Program-made: the position numbers and the translations under genes
Assembly: GCF_037023145.1 (NCBI RefSeq)
Contig: NZ_CP146092.1
Coordinates: forward strand, 744,001-808,000
Length of the DNA stretch: 64,000 nt
Origin: Ralstonia sp. RRA
Lineage (GTDB): Bacteria; Pseudomonadota; Gammaproteobacteria; Burkholderiales; Burkholderiaceae
Direction of reading: 5' to 3'
Shown here: positions 1 to 13,041 of the stretch, piece by piece
Layout of the letters: the number at the start of each line of letters is the position of its first letter
Numbering within the stretch: the stretch's first letter is position 1
The notes under the pieces: generated by a model
The model's input: the letters and a program-made list of their open reading frames with translations, nothing else
Database searches by the model: none
What the model was told of the DNA's origin: nothing

Positions 1-251
1 TCCGGTACCGACAGGGTGACGCCCTCGCCGTCGACGATGCGGTAGCGATAGCCTGCGCTGGCGCCGATAGGGGCAACGGCTGCATACCAGCCGTCGGGCT
101 CGGTGCTCATGCGTACGGTGTCGCCGTTATCGAATTCGACCCATGCTTTGGCAGCGTCCGGTGCCCACAGGCGAAAGCGCGTTGTGCCATTTGCCAGCAC
201 GGCGGCCCCAAAGGGCATGTCATGCACGAACCGGTTGGCGAGTACGGTCAT
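1..251 (-). CDS. treZ: malto-oligosyltrehalose trehalohydrolase, N-terminal part
   Basis: Only the first 83 codons are in the window; the gene runs off the left edge. The visible protein starts MTVLANRFVHDMPFGAAVL and continues with FRLWAPDA, the pattern of the N-terminal CBM48/E-set domain that precedes the GH13 barrel of TreZ. TreZ releases trehalose from maltooligosyl-trehalose in the cytoplasm. The start ATG overlaps the glgX stop (ATGA, 4 bp), so it is the next gene of the same operon. The catalytic barrel is not visible, so another CBM48-GH13 enzyme is possible, but the operon context favours TreZ. Confidence 0.8.
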   Translation of the reverse strand, partial: MTVLANRFVHDMPFGAAVLANGTTRFRLWAPDAAKAWVEFDNGDTVRMSTEPDGWYAAVAPIGASAGYRYRIVDGEGVTLSVP

Positions 252-2506
252 GGTGTCAGGTCTCCATTGCTGGCGGTGGGGGCGATGTGGTCCGGATCCC
301 TCGGTGTCGCATCCGGCGTGCCGGCAGGCGTTTGCGCCGGATGCGTGATCGTTTCATGGCGGGCTTCAGCGTCGGGCTGCCCGGCAATCTGCGCGATGGC
401 TGCGAGTTGCGTGGCGAGCAGCAGCGCTACGCTGCGCCCGGCCACCTTCAACGTGCCGCCGGTGAACGGCCGTGCATCGTTCTCGGGGGCTGCGCTGTCG
501 ACGGCCAGCAACCAGTCCATGGCCGGCTCCGGCAGCGTGAAGGTGAGGTCGGCGGCGGCACCGTTGACGAGCAGCAGTGCCACATGCGGGCGGGTCCCAC
601 CATCAACGTGCTCGATGCAGGCACGGCGCAGCATCAGTGCGCGCGCTTCACCGTCGTTCCAGGCATCGGGCGAGAGCTCCTGGCCGCGCTCGTCAAACCA
701 GGCGATGTCTGGCACGCCGGGCAGGATTTCAGTGTTGCCATGCACATAGTGCGGCCAGTGCAGCGCGGCGCTTGCTTTGCGCAGCGCGATCAATCGTGCG
801 GTGAAGCGCGCCAGCGCCTGACCCGCATCCGTTTGCAGCAGCGACCAATCGAGCCACGACACTGCGTTGTCCTGGCAGTACGCGTTGTTGTTGCCACCTT
901 GCGTTCGGCCAAACTCATCGCCTGCCAGCAGCATCGGTGTGCCGTTGGAAAAGAGCACCGTTGCCAACTGCGCGCGCATCACGCGTTCACGCAGCGTGCA
1001 GATGGCTGGATCGTCCGTCGGGCCTTCCACCCCCCAGTTGGCGCTGCAATTGTCATTGTGGCCGTCGCGGTTGTCCTCGCCGTTGGCCTCGTTGTGCTTG
1101 CTGCCGTAAGTGACGAGATCGCGCAGCGTAAAGCCGTCGTGCGAGGCAGCGTAGTTGATTGACGCCCAGGGCCGGCGATGTCGGCGGTCGAACAGATCGC
1201 CGCTGCCGGTGAGGCGGGCAGCCAGGTCCGGGCGCTGGCCGGAGTCTCCGCGCCAGAAGCGACGCACGCCGTCGCGAAAGCGGTCGTTCCATTCGGCAAA
1301 TCCGGGCGGATGATTGCCGACCTGATAGCCGTCGGGGCCAACGTCCCATGGTTCGGCGATGAGCTTGACGGTGCTGAGCAAGGGGTCCTGGCGCACCGCA
1401 TCGAAGAAGCCGGAACCGGTGTCGAAGCCGCCGTCTTCACGGCCCAGCGTGACGCCGAGGTCGAAGCGGAAGCCGTCGATATGGAATGCACTGACCCAGT
1501 AGCGCAGCGAGTCCATCACCATCTGCAGCACACGCGGATGCGACAGGTTGAGCGTGTTGCCGCAGCCGGTGTCGTTGATGTAGTAGCGTTCCTGACCGGG
1601 CACGAGGCGGTAATAGCTGGCGTTGTCCAGGCCGCGAAACGACAGCGTCGGCCCCAGTTCATTGCCCTCGCAGGTGTGGTTGTAGACCACGTCAAGAAAC
1701 ACCTCGATGCCGGCGGCATGCAGCCGCCGGATCGCCACTTTCAGTTCGTGCAGCGACGGCGCCGACAGGTACGAAGGCTCTGGCGCAAAGAAGCACAGCG
1801 TGTTGTAGCCCCAGTAGTTGCGCAGGCCGCGCTCGATCAGGAACTGATCGTGCAGGAATGCATGGATGGGCAGCAGCTCCACGGCCGTGATGCCCAGCTT
1901 CTGAAGATGCTCGATCAGTGCAGCATCCCCCAGCGCTTGAAACGTGCCGCGCTCGGGCGGCAGCAGGTCGTCGCGCAGCATCGACAGGCCCCGCAAGTGG
2001 GCCTCGTAGATGACGGTTTGCGACCACGGCGTGTTGGGGCGAACGTCGTTGCCCCAGTTGAACGATTCGTCGGTCACGATGGCCTTGGGCATGGCCGGCG
2101 CGCTGTCGCGGCGGTCGAACGAGAAGTCGGCGCGGTTGGAGTTCAGCCGGTACCCGAAGAGCGCGTCAGACCAGCGCAGCGTGCCGATCAGCTGATGGGC
2201 GTAGGGGTCGAGCAGCAGCTTGTGCGGGTTGAAGCGGTGACCGAGATGGGGCTCCCAGGGGCCATAGGCGCGATAGCCGTAGACGAGGCCCGCTTCTACA
2301 CCGGGCAGGTAGCCGTGCCAGATTTCGTCGGTACATTCGGGCAGCGCAAAGCGGCGCAGCTCCTTGCGGCCAGTGGGGTCGAAGATGCATAGCTCGATCT
2401 TGCTGGCGTTGGCGGAGAAGACGGCGAAGTTGATACCCAGGCCGTCCCACTGGGCGCCTAGGGGGTAGGGCTTGCCGGGGGCTAGCGTGGTTGGGAGGCG
2501 GAGCAT
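248..2506 (-). CDS. glgX: glycogen debranching enzyme GlgX (isoamylase type)
   Basis: 752-residue GH13 enzyme that hydrolyses alpha-1,6 branches of glycogen or of GlgE-made alpha-glucan. A CBM48 domain (about 10-110) precedes the barrel. Catalytic regions are intact: DVVYNHTCEG near 272, the nucleophile Asp349 in GFRFD, the acid Glu385 in LIAEPWDVG and Asp457 in NYAASHDGF. It overlaps treZ by 4 bp. A 118-bp gap separates it from glgB upstream, the only real gap in this operon, and that gap carries a repeat shared with the 53-kb element. The C-terminal tail after about residue 715 is Ala/Pro/Thr-rich and probably disordered. Debranching should supply linear chains to the TreY/TreZ route. Confidence 0.95.
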   Translation of the reverse strand: MLRLPTTLAPGKPYPLGAQWDGLGINFAVFSANASKIELCIFDPTGRKELRRFALPECTDEIWHGYLPGVEAGLVYGYRAYGPWEPHLGHRFNPHKLLLDPYAHQLIGTLRWSDALFGYRLNSNRADFSFDRRDSAPAMPKAIVTDESFNWGNDVRPNTPWSQTVIYEAHLRGLSMLRDDLLPPERGTFQALGDAALIEHLQKLGITAVELLPIHAFLHDQFLIERGLRNYWGYNTLCFFAPEPSYLSAPSLHELKVAIRRLHAAGIEVFLDVVYNHTCEGNELGPTLSFRGLDNASYYRLVPGQERYYINDTGCGNTLNLSHPRVLQMVMDSLRYWVSAFHIDGFRFDLGVTLGREDGGFDTGSGFFDAVRQDPLLSTVKLIAEPWDVGPDGYQVGNHPPGFAEWNDRFRDGVRRFWRGDSGQRPDLAARLTGSGDLFDRRHRRPWASINYAASHDGFTLRDLVTYGSKHNEANGEDNRDGHNDNCSANWGVEGPTDDPAICTLRERVMRAQLATVLFSNGTPMLLAGDEFGRTQGGNNNAYCQDNAVSWLDWSLLQTDAGQALARFTARLIALRKASAALHWPHYVHGNTEILPGVPDIAWFDERGQELSPDAWNDGEARALMLRRACIEHVDGGTRPHVALLLVNGAAADLTFTLPEPAMDWLLAVDSAAPENDARPFTGGTLKVAGRSVALLLATQLAAIAQIAGQPDAEARHETITHPAQTPAGTPDATPRDPDHIAPTASNGDLTP

Positions 2507-2559
2507 TGTGTGGTGCGGTGGTGCCTTGGTGTGTCTCTTGTCTTGGTGGTTTGCTTCCG

Positions 2560-2597
2560 TTTCGTCCCCTGCCGGGGCTGAAACAAGGGATGCACCA
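2560..2597. repeat. collapsed copy of the ends of the 53-kb palindromic element
   Basis: Lies in the glgB-glgX gap. TTTCGTCCCCTGCCGGGG (2560-2577) matches the left end of the large element (53107-53123) with one change, and TGAAACAAGGGATGCACCA (2579-2597) is identical to its right end (53621-53639). Together the two ends form a hairpin (GTTTC..CCCC / GGGG..GAAAC) with no interior. The similarity is visible directly; relation by deletion or solo insertion is inference. Confidence 0.7.
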
Positions 2598-2624
2598 CAA
2601 CCAGAAAATCAAAAACCCAAAAAT

Positions 2625-4924
2625 TCAAACCTTAAGCACAACAACCGACAGCGGAGGCAACCGCAAAACCAACGACTGCCCCTGTCCATGCGATGGCACA
2701 TGGTCGACATCCACTGCTCCACCATTCCCCAGATTGCTTCCGCCATAAATGGCTGCATCGGTGTTCAGCACTTCCCGCCAGCGCACGGCCCCATCGACTG
2801 GGGGCACGCCAATGCGGTATCCATCGCGTGGTACCGGTGTCATGTTGGCCACTACCAGCATCGGCCGCCCCGCGTCGTCCAGGCGCAGATAGGCGAACAC
2901 GCTGTTGACGCGGTCGTCGCCGACGACCCAGTTGAACCCTTCGGGCGCGCAGTCCCGCACATGCAGGGCTGGCTCATTGCGGTAGAGCGCGTTGAGGTCA
3001 TGCACCAGGCGCTGCACGCCGCGGTGTCGCGGGTCGTCCAATAGATGCCACTCTGGCGAGGCATCATGGTTCCATTCGCCTAGCTGCCCGATCTCGCAGC
3101 CCATGAAGAGCAGCTTCTTACCGGGATGCGTCCACATGAAGGCGAGGTAGGCACGCAGATTGGCCAGGCGTTGCCATGCATCGCCCGGCATCTTGCCCAG
3201 CAGCGAGCCCTTGCCGTGTACCACTTCGTCATGGGAGATGGGCAGGATGAAGTGCTCGGAAAACGCATAGACCAACCCAAAGGTCAGACCGTCGTGGTGG
3301 TGCTGGCGGTACACCGGGTCGCGCTGCATGTAGTGCAGCGTGTCGTGCATCCAGCCCATGTTCCATTTGTAGTCGAACCCGAGGCCGTTGACGTCCACTG
3401 GGGCAGTCACACCGGGCCAGGCGGTCGATTCTTCGGCAATGGTGATGGCGCCGGGGCAGCGTTCGTGCACCACCGTGTTCATCTGCTGGAGGAAGGTCGT
3501 CGCTTCCAGGTTCTCGCGGCCTCCGTAGCGGTTGGGGACCCACTCATCGGCGCGGCGCGAGTAGTCTCGGTAGAGCATCGAGGCCACGGCATCCACGCGC
3601 AGGCCGTCGATGTGAAAGTGCTCCAGCCATTCCAGTGCGCTGGCGATCAGGAAGCCACGCACTTCATTGCGGCCGAAGTTGTAGATGAGGGTATTCCAGT
3701 CCTGATGAAAGCCCTCGCGCGGGTCTTGGTGCTCATAGAGTGCCGTGCCGTCAAAGCGGGCCAGGCCATGCGCGTCGGTTGGAAAATGTGCAGGTACCCA
3801 GTCGACGATGACACCGATGTTGGCCTGGTGGCAACGGTCAACAAAGCGTGCGAACGCTTCGGGTGCGCCGAAGCGCGCAGACGGTGCGAACAGCCCGAGC
3901 GGCTGGTAGCCCCAACTGCCGCCAAATGGGTGTTCTGCAACCGGCAGTAGTTCAATGTGCGTGAAGCCCAGGGCTCTGACATACGGGATCAGGCGATCGG
4001 CCAGTTCGTCCCAGCGCAAGCTGCGGCCGCCGGCTTCGAGATCGCGCAGCCACGAGCCGGCGTGCACTTCATAGATGGCGATGGGGGCATCGGGTTGCTG
4101 ACGTTGCGCGCGCGTCTGCATCCAGGCGGTATCGCCCCAGCGAAAGGCCGCCGGATCGGCCACCACGGACGCCGTGGCGGGTGGTGGTTCGGTCTGGCGC
4201 GCAACGGGGTCCGACTTGACGAGCAACTGGCCGTCAGCGCCGATCAGTTCGAACTTGTAGCGCGCGCCTGGGCCCACGCCAAGGCCTTGCGGCAAGAACA
4301 GCTCCCACACGCCCGCTTGGTGGCGCCGGCGCATCGGATGGTGCCGGCCGTCCCACCGATTGAAGTCACCGACCACCGAGACGCGTTGTGCATTGGGTGC
4401 CCATACGGAGAACCGCACGCCTGCGATGCCATCGACCTTCATGGCCTGAGCGCCCAGGCAACGCGCCAATGCCCGGTGCGTCCCCTCGTTGATCAGATGC
4501 AGATCCAGATCGCCCAGCAGCAGACCGAACGCGTAGGGGTCTTCGGTTTCCTGCACCGCTTCATGGCCGGTACCGAAGGGCCAGATGATGCGCAGCCGGT
4601 AGGGCTCCGGATGGTCGGATTCGCGTTGGGCATCGGCAAGCAGTCGCCCATGAAAGAGGCCGGTGGGGCCGACCGGTGTCAACTCGGTGATGACCTGCCC
4701 GTGAGCGTCGATCAACTGCACGCGACGGGCCCCCGGCTGGAACGTACGCACCATCCAGCACGGTCCTTCGTCGGTTGGTACGCGATGGGGCCCCAGCACC
4801 GCAAACGGATCGCCCAAGCGGCCGTGCACGAGTGCGTCGATCGTGGCTGAGTCCACGCCCGGCGGCGGCACCACGACAGGTCGGGCCGTGGCCTGCGCCT
4901 TGGGTGGAGCAAAGTCGAGCGCGC

Positions 4925-4928
<4 letters not shown>
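2625..4928 (-). CDS. glgB: 1,4-alpha-glucan branching enzyme GlgB
   Basis: 767 residues, a little longer than E. coli GlgB. It transfers short alpha-1,4 chains to alpha-1,6 positions and makes the branched glucan in the cytoplasm. Tandem N-terminal E-set/CBM48 regions (about 20-230; [19 protein letters not shown] is typical of the second) precede the GH13 barrel. Conserved regions seen: DWVPAHFP, the nucleophile in [11 protein letters not shown], the acid in ITIAEEST, and the third carboxylate in [13 protein letters not shown]. Its ATG overlaps the treS stop by 4 bp (ATGA), so translation is coupled. Together with GlgE it forms the GlgE pathway for alpha-glucan. Confidence 0.96.
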
Positions 4929-8406
<3,478 letters not shown>

Positions 8407-8410
<4 letters not shown>

Positions 8411-11400
8411 GACGGCTGCTCCTCCGATGGCAGGGCGGGGCGCACGCGCCAGATGGCAAACGGCTGCGCCGGTTCGAGATGGATGTGCTGCCACTTGCCG
8501 CGCCACACAGTACGCTGGCCGCTGACGAGGTCTTCGGCCATCAGCGCGCCGTGGTCGGGCAGGCCCCATTGCCACAACGGCAGTTCAATGTCCGATGCGT
8601 GCGCGTGATGCGGGTCGAGGTTGATGGCAATGAACAGCGTGTTGTCGCCAAAGTGTTCAGGCGATGGGGCGTTGGCCAGGTCCGCCGGGTTGCTCGGCAG
8701 TGCAGGCGGCGTCGATTTGCTGAAAAACAGGATGTGCTCACTCGAGGCTGGCTGAAAGGCCACACCCAGGTGCGAGTGCAGCGCCGGATTGGCGCGGCGT
8801 ATGCGATTGAGCAGCGCAATCTCACGCACGATGTTGCCGGGGCGGTCGTGGTCCCACGCGCGTAGCTGGTACTTCTCGGAATCGAGGTATTCCTCCTTGC
8901 CCGGGAGTGCCGTCCCCTCGCACAACTCAAAGCCGTTGTAGACGCCCCAGAGGCCCGATAGCGTGGCCGCCAGCGCTGCGCGAATCAGGAAGCCTGGCCG
9001 CCCGGACGTTTGCAGGAAGACGGGATTGATGTCTGGCGTATTGACGAAAAAATGCGGGCGGAAGTACTCGCGCACTGGCGTGCGGGTGAGTTCAGTCAGA
9101 TAGTCGATGAACTCCTGCTTGGTGTGCCGCCAGGTGAAGTACGTGTATGACTGTGAAAACCCAACCTTGGCCAAGCGGTACATCACCTTGGGCCGCGTGA
9201 ACGCTTCCGACAGGAACACCGCATCGGGGTAGCGCGCACGCACCTCACCGATCATCCATTCCCAGAACGGCAGCGGCTTGGTGTGCGGATTGTCGACGCG
9301 GAACAGGCGTACGCCCTCATCGGCCCAGAACATCACCACGTCGCGCAGGGCGTTCCATAGCGCGGGTTTGGCTTCATCTGCGTAGAAGTCGACGTTGACG
9401 ATGTCTTCGTACTTCTTGGGCGGGTTTTCTGCGTACTTGATGCTGCCGTCGGGGCGCCATGCAAACCAGCCGGGGTGTTCGCGCAGCCAGGGGTGGTCGG
9501 GGGCACACTGGATGGCGAAATCCAGTGCGAGTTCCAGGCCGTGCTCGTGCGCACGATCACGCAGCCGGCGAAAGTCCTCCAGCGTGCCGAGTTGGGGGTG
9601 GATGGCGTCGTGTCCGCCTTCCTGCGCGCCAATGGCGTAGGGGCTGCCCGGATCGTCTGCGTTGGCGCGCAGGCTGTTGTTGCGGCCCTTGCGGTTCGTG
9701 CGTCCGATCGGGTGAATGGGCGGAAAGTACAGAACATCGAACCCCATGCCCCGTACGGCACCCAGCCGGCGGATCACGTCGTCAAACGTGCCATGCCTGT
9801 GTTCATCATCAGATGCGGAGCGCGGGAACAACTCGTACCAGCTCGCAAACGCGGCACCGTCACGCTCCACCTCCAGCGGGTAGGCGGCGCTCTCCGTATA
9901 GAACGGTCGGTAGTCCGACGCGTGGGCCATCACGCGCGCGGTGGCCGGATCCAGCAGCACAGTCAGGCGATGCGTTGGGTCGGCCTGCGCCAGCAGATCG
10001 GCCAGCTTGTGCAGGGCACTCACCGGTGCGTCCTTGGGGGCGTGATCGGCAGCATGTGCGACCAGCTGTGCGCCTTCGTTCAGCTCCAGTGTCACATCCA
10101 CGCCGGCGGTGTGTTTCTTCTCCAGTTCTGAGCGGTACGTGCCAAACGCGTCGCGCCATGCGCCGATGGCGTAGACATGGCGGCCGAGCCGCTCGGGGCG
10201 GAATGCGCCTCGCCAGCGGTCATTGCCCAATGGCACCATCGGTACCTGCTGCCACGCGTCTTCGTCTTGCGCACGCCATAGCAGGCGCACTGCCAATTGA
10301 TCGTGCCCATCCATCAAGACATCGGCCTCGACGACGATGTGGTCGCCCACCAGCCGCTTGGCGGCAAAGCGGCCATCGTCTACCGCAGGGCTGACCTGCT
10401 CGATGGCAATGCGCGGCGCCGCGACTGCGGCATTGGCGGGATCTTTGGTAACACCGGACTTTGCACGTGCTCCCGCGCTGGACCTTGCCGGTGCGAGATA
10501 CCGTACCGGCGCGCTGCGGAATACGCGCCAGACCTGTACGCCACCGGGCGGTAGACCGATCTCCGTCAGTGGCCGGGCGCTGGGGCGTAGTGCGTCGTCG
10601 CAACTGCCAGGGGGCTCGGTCAACTGGTCCAGCACCACGCCACGCGTAAAGCCACCAGCCACGCCAGGCAGCAAGCGGTCCGCATTGACCGACACTCCCA
10701 GTTGCAGGTCCGGATTGATGACGATGAGCGTGGCCGCATCACCGGCGCGCAGGTCAGGGCCATCGGCACGCAGCAGGGCACTCACTGGAGCCTCGGGCCC
10801 AGTCAGCATGCGCAGTTCAGCGTTCGGCGCCAGCGTTCCGGAGTCCCGTGCGGCGCGGATGGTGGCGTTCACATCGCGCACGGCATTGCTGAGATCGAAC
10901 GCCGCATGGGCATCGATCCACTGCTGGTCTGATGGATCGCCATGGTCGGCCAGCATGGGCAGCAGGGCTCCGCGTTCGAAGCCCCATGGCATGAGCCACC
11001 CTGCGTCAAGTGCATCGGCGGCGTGGAGGATGCGGCGATAGGCGCGCTCGCGCACCGTGGTATCGCCAAATGCCTGGCCGTAGCGCGTGCCGAACGGTGC
11101 TTCCACGGTGGCAATGGGCGGTGCCACGGCCGCAAGCCGGGCATGCTCCTCGACCACCCAGCCCGCACGAAAATCCCACCACCGCAGCGACGAGAACGTG
11201 GCATCGAAACCCACCCCAGCCAGCGTGTCCACAGCCGCGCCATCCATGCCGGGCGTCCATGCGAGGAACCGTGTGGCGCCGTCTCCGCGCACCGCGTTGA
11301 TGAGCGTGCGCCAGCGTGGCGCGGCAAGGCGTGCTGGCGCTTCACAGCGGAATCCATCGATGCCCAGCGCCACCCACGCGCGCAACAGCTGCGTCCACCA

Positions 11401-11964
11401 CGCAAGGATGGCGTCCGCATAGCGCGAATCGTCATGGTGGAAGGAAGCGACTTCCAGATGCGACGGCGGCAGGCGTGGGTCGAGCGCATCACCGTCTTCG
11501 GCTCGACTGGAGAGCCAGTCAGGGTGATCGACACGCAAAGGTGCGTCGATGGCCATCCGATCAATCACGAGATCGAGCAGCAGCGAGAGTCCGCGTGTGC
11601 GGCACGCCGCCGCAAGCGCGGCGAGTGCTGCATCGGCCGGGCCGCCACCCAGTGCGTCATGTAACTGCGTGTGGTCACGCGTGACGAATACGTTGCCGCC
11701 CGTGCCCACTGAAAACGGCGGTGCCATCAGCACGTGGTCGAAGCCCAGCGAAGTGATGCGGTCGAGCACACCCTCCCACCGGTCCAGCCGACCCAGTTGC
11801 AATGGGTGCAGATAGCAGATGGAGGGCGCATAGACCGACGCCTTCCACAGCCGGGTTGTCGGCTTTGCTACGGATTTCGCTTCGCTACCGGGCGGCTTGG
11901 TTGCCTTGAGCGCCGCAGTGGTCTTACGTGGGCTGGTGCCCTTGGGCGGTTGGATTGGGGGCAT
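8407..11964 (-). CDS. glgE: GlgE maltosyltransferase with extra N-terminal pseudo-GH13 domain
   Basis: 1185 residues from ATG 11964; an in-frame TTG at 12015 is an alternative and neither has a strong ribosome site. The C-terminal ~650 residues are GlgE, which adds maltose from maltose-1-phosphate to alpha-1,4-glucan: [26 protein letters not shown], the nucleophile in [15 protein letters not shown], the acid in [11 protein letters not shown] and FVNTPDINP are all present. GlgE is usually about 650-700 residues, so residues 1-500 are extra. That part looks like a degenerate GH13 barrel: the nucleophile region reads [10 protein letters not shown] (Glu for Asp at about 208) and region I reads LDLVIDRMA without the usual Asn-His. 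First gene of the operon. Confidence 0.92.
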
Positions 11965-12247
11965 GGGTGCGGCACGGATCGACTGACCCACGTTGTCGCG
12001 CAAGAGCCATGCCAATCGGACACCTGCTGCCCGTCGTCCCCGTGCTGATGTGCCGCGCCGTGGCTTTGCGTGATCCGCTTATCCAGAGGGCGCGTGCAGC
12101 GTGTGCAACCTGGGCGTGCGCTGTGTAATTTCGTCTATGGCGCATACCGCACATCGCTTGTGGAAGCCGGGGGAAATGCGTGGGCGACGTCGGAGCCGCG
12201 TGAGATACCCGCCACCGCTCTCGCGGGAGGCGGTGCTTAGTGTCGCA
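11965..12247. other. divergent intergenic region glgE / ahpC
   Basis: Carries the unassigned glgE promoter on the minus strand. A stem-loop CACCGC...GCGGTG lies near 12211-12236. No coding region or convincing glgE promoter was seen apart from the OxyR-like promoter listed separately. Confidence 0.5.
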
Positions 12248-12313
12248 ATAGAAAAAAACAATCGACGAAATCAGATCAATCAACTTGTGCAATGCAGTGA
12301 TCGACGATACGAT
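12248..12313 (+). promoter_or_regulatory. ahpC promoter with OxyR-like operator
   Basis: Four tetrads with exact 7-base spacing, ATAG-N7-CAAT-N7-ATCA-N7-CAAC (12248-12284), follow the OxyR pattern ATAG-N7-CTAT-N7-ATAG-N7-CTAT with 11 of 16 bases matching. They abut a sigma70-like promoter: -35 TTGTGC (12285-12290), 17-bp spacer, -10 TACGAT (12308-12313). The placement directly upstream of the -35 is that of an activator site. The match is partial, so OxyR binding is inferred. Confidence 0.5.
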
Positions 12314-12353
12314 CACTCCCGTCGTCAACCAAGCAACTCAACCGAAAACCACT

Positions 12354-12917
12354 ATGTCGCTGATTAATACGCAAGTTCAACCGTTCAAGGCCGAAGCTTT
12401 CCACAACGGCAAGTTCATCACCGTTACGGAAGAGTCGCTCAAGGGCAAGTGGTCCGTGCTGATCTTCATGCCGGCCGCGTTCACGTTCAACTGCCCGACC
12501 GAAGTGGAAGATGCTGCTGACAACTATGCAGAATTCCAAAAGGCCGGCGCTGAGGTCTACATCGTTACGACCGACACGCACTTCTCGCACAAGGTGTGGC
12601 ACGAAACCTCGCCGGCCGTGGGCAAGGCACAGTTCCCGCTGGTGGGCGACCCCACGCACGCACTGACCAACGCTTTCGGCGTGCACATCCCCGAAGAAGG
12701 CCTGGCTCTGCGCGGCACGTTCGTGATCGACCCGCAAGGCACGATCAAGACGCTGGAAGTGCACGACAACGCCATCGCACGTGACGTGAAGGAAACCCTG
12801 CGCAAGCTCAAGGCTGCCCAGTTCGTCGCCAACAACCCGGGCAACGTGTGCCCGGCCAAGTGGAACGAAGGCGCGAAGACCATCAAGCCGTCGCTGGATC
12901 TGGTCGGCAAGATCTAA
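12354..12917 (+). CDS. ahpC: alkyl hydroperoxide reductase subunit C (peroxiredoxin)
   Basis: 187 residues, the family length. Typical 2-Cys peroxiredoxin that reduces H2O2, organic peroxides and peroxynitrite. The peroxidatic Cys47 lies in FNCPTEVED and the resolving Cys166 in NVCPAKW. The start MSLINTQVQPF is the conserved AhpC N-terminus; the frame extends 23 codons further upstream but would include the promoter. It is followed after 124 bp by its reductase ahpF, with a terminator-like hairpin between. An OxyR-like promoter lies upstream. Confidence 0.97.
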   Translation: MSLINTQVQPFKAEAFHNGKFITVTEESLKGKWSVLIFMPAAFTFNCPTEVEDAADNYAEFQKAGAEVYIVTTDTHFSHKVWHETSPAVGKAQFPLVGDPTHALTNAFGVHIPEEGLALRGTFVIDPQGTIKTLEVHDNAIARDVKETLRKLKAAQFVANNPGNVCPAKWNEGAKTIKPSLDLVGKI

Positions 12918-12953
12918 GTTGTAAAGGCTGTTGCTGCAGAAATGCAGCGTGAA

Positions 12954-12978
12954 AAACGGCCGGCTCTGCCGGCCGTTT
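12954..12978 (+). terminator. ahpC-ahpF intergenic hairpin
   Basis: Perfect 11-bp stem AAACGGCCGGC / GCCGGCCGTTT with a 3-base loop, followed by a short T-rich stretch. It looks like a partial terminator that would give more ahpC than ahpF transcript. Confidence 0.7.
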
Positions 12979-13041
12979 GCTTAAGGGCGCAGGCATGTGC
13001 CGCGCCCCGTAACTGAATCAAAACGAATAAAGGAAGTCGTC

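Noticed and set aside
1178..2392. 404-codon plus-strand frame opposite glgX
   Set aside because: Shadow of glgX with no recognisable domain.
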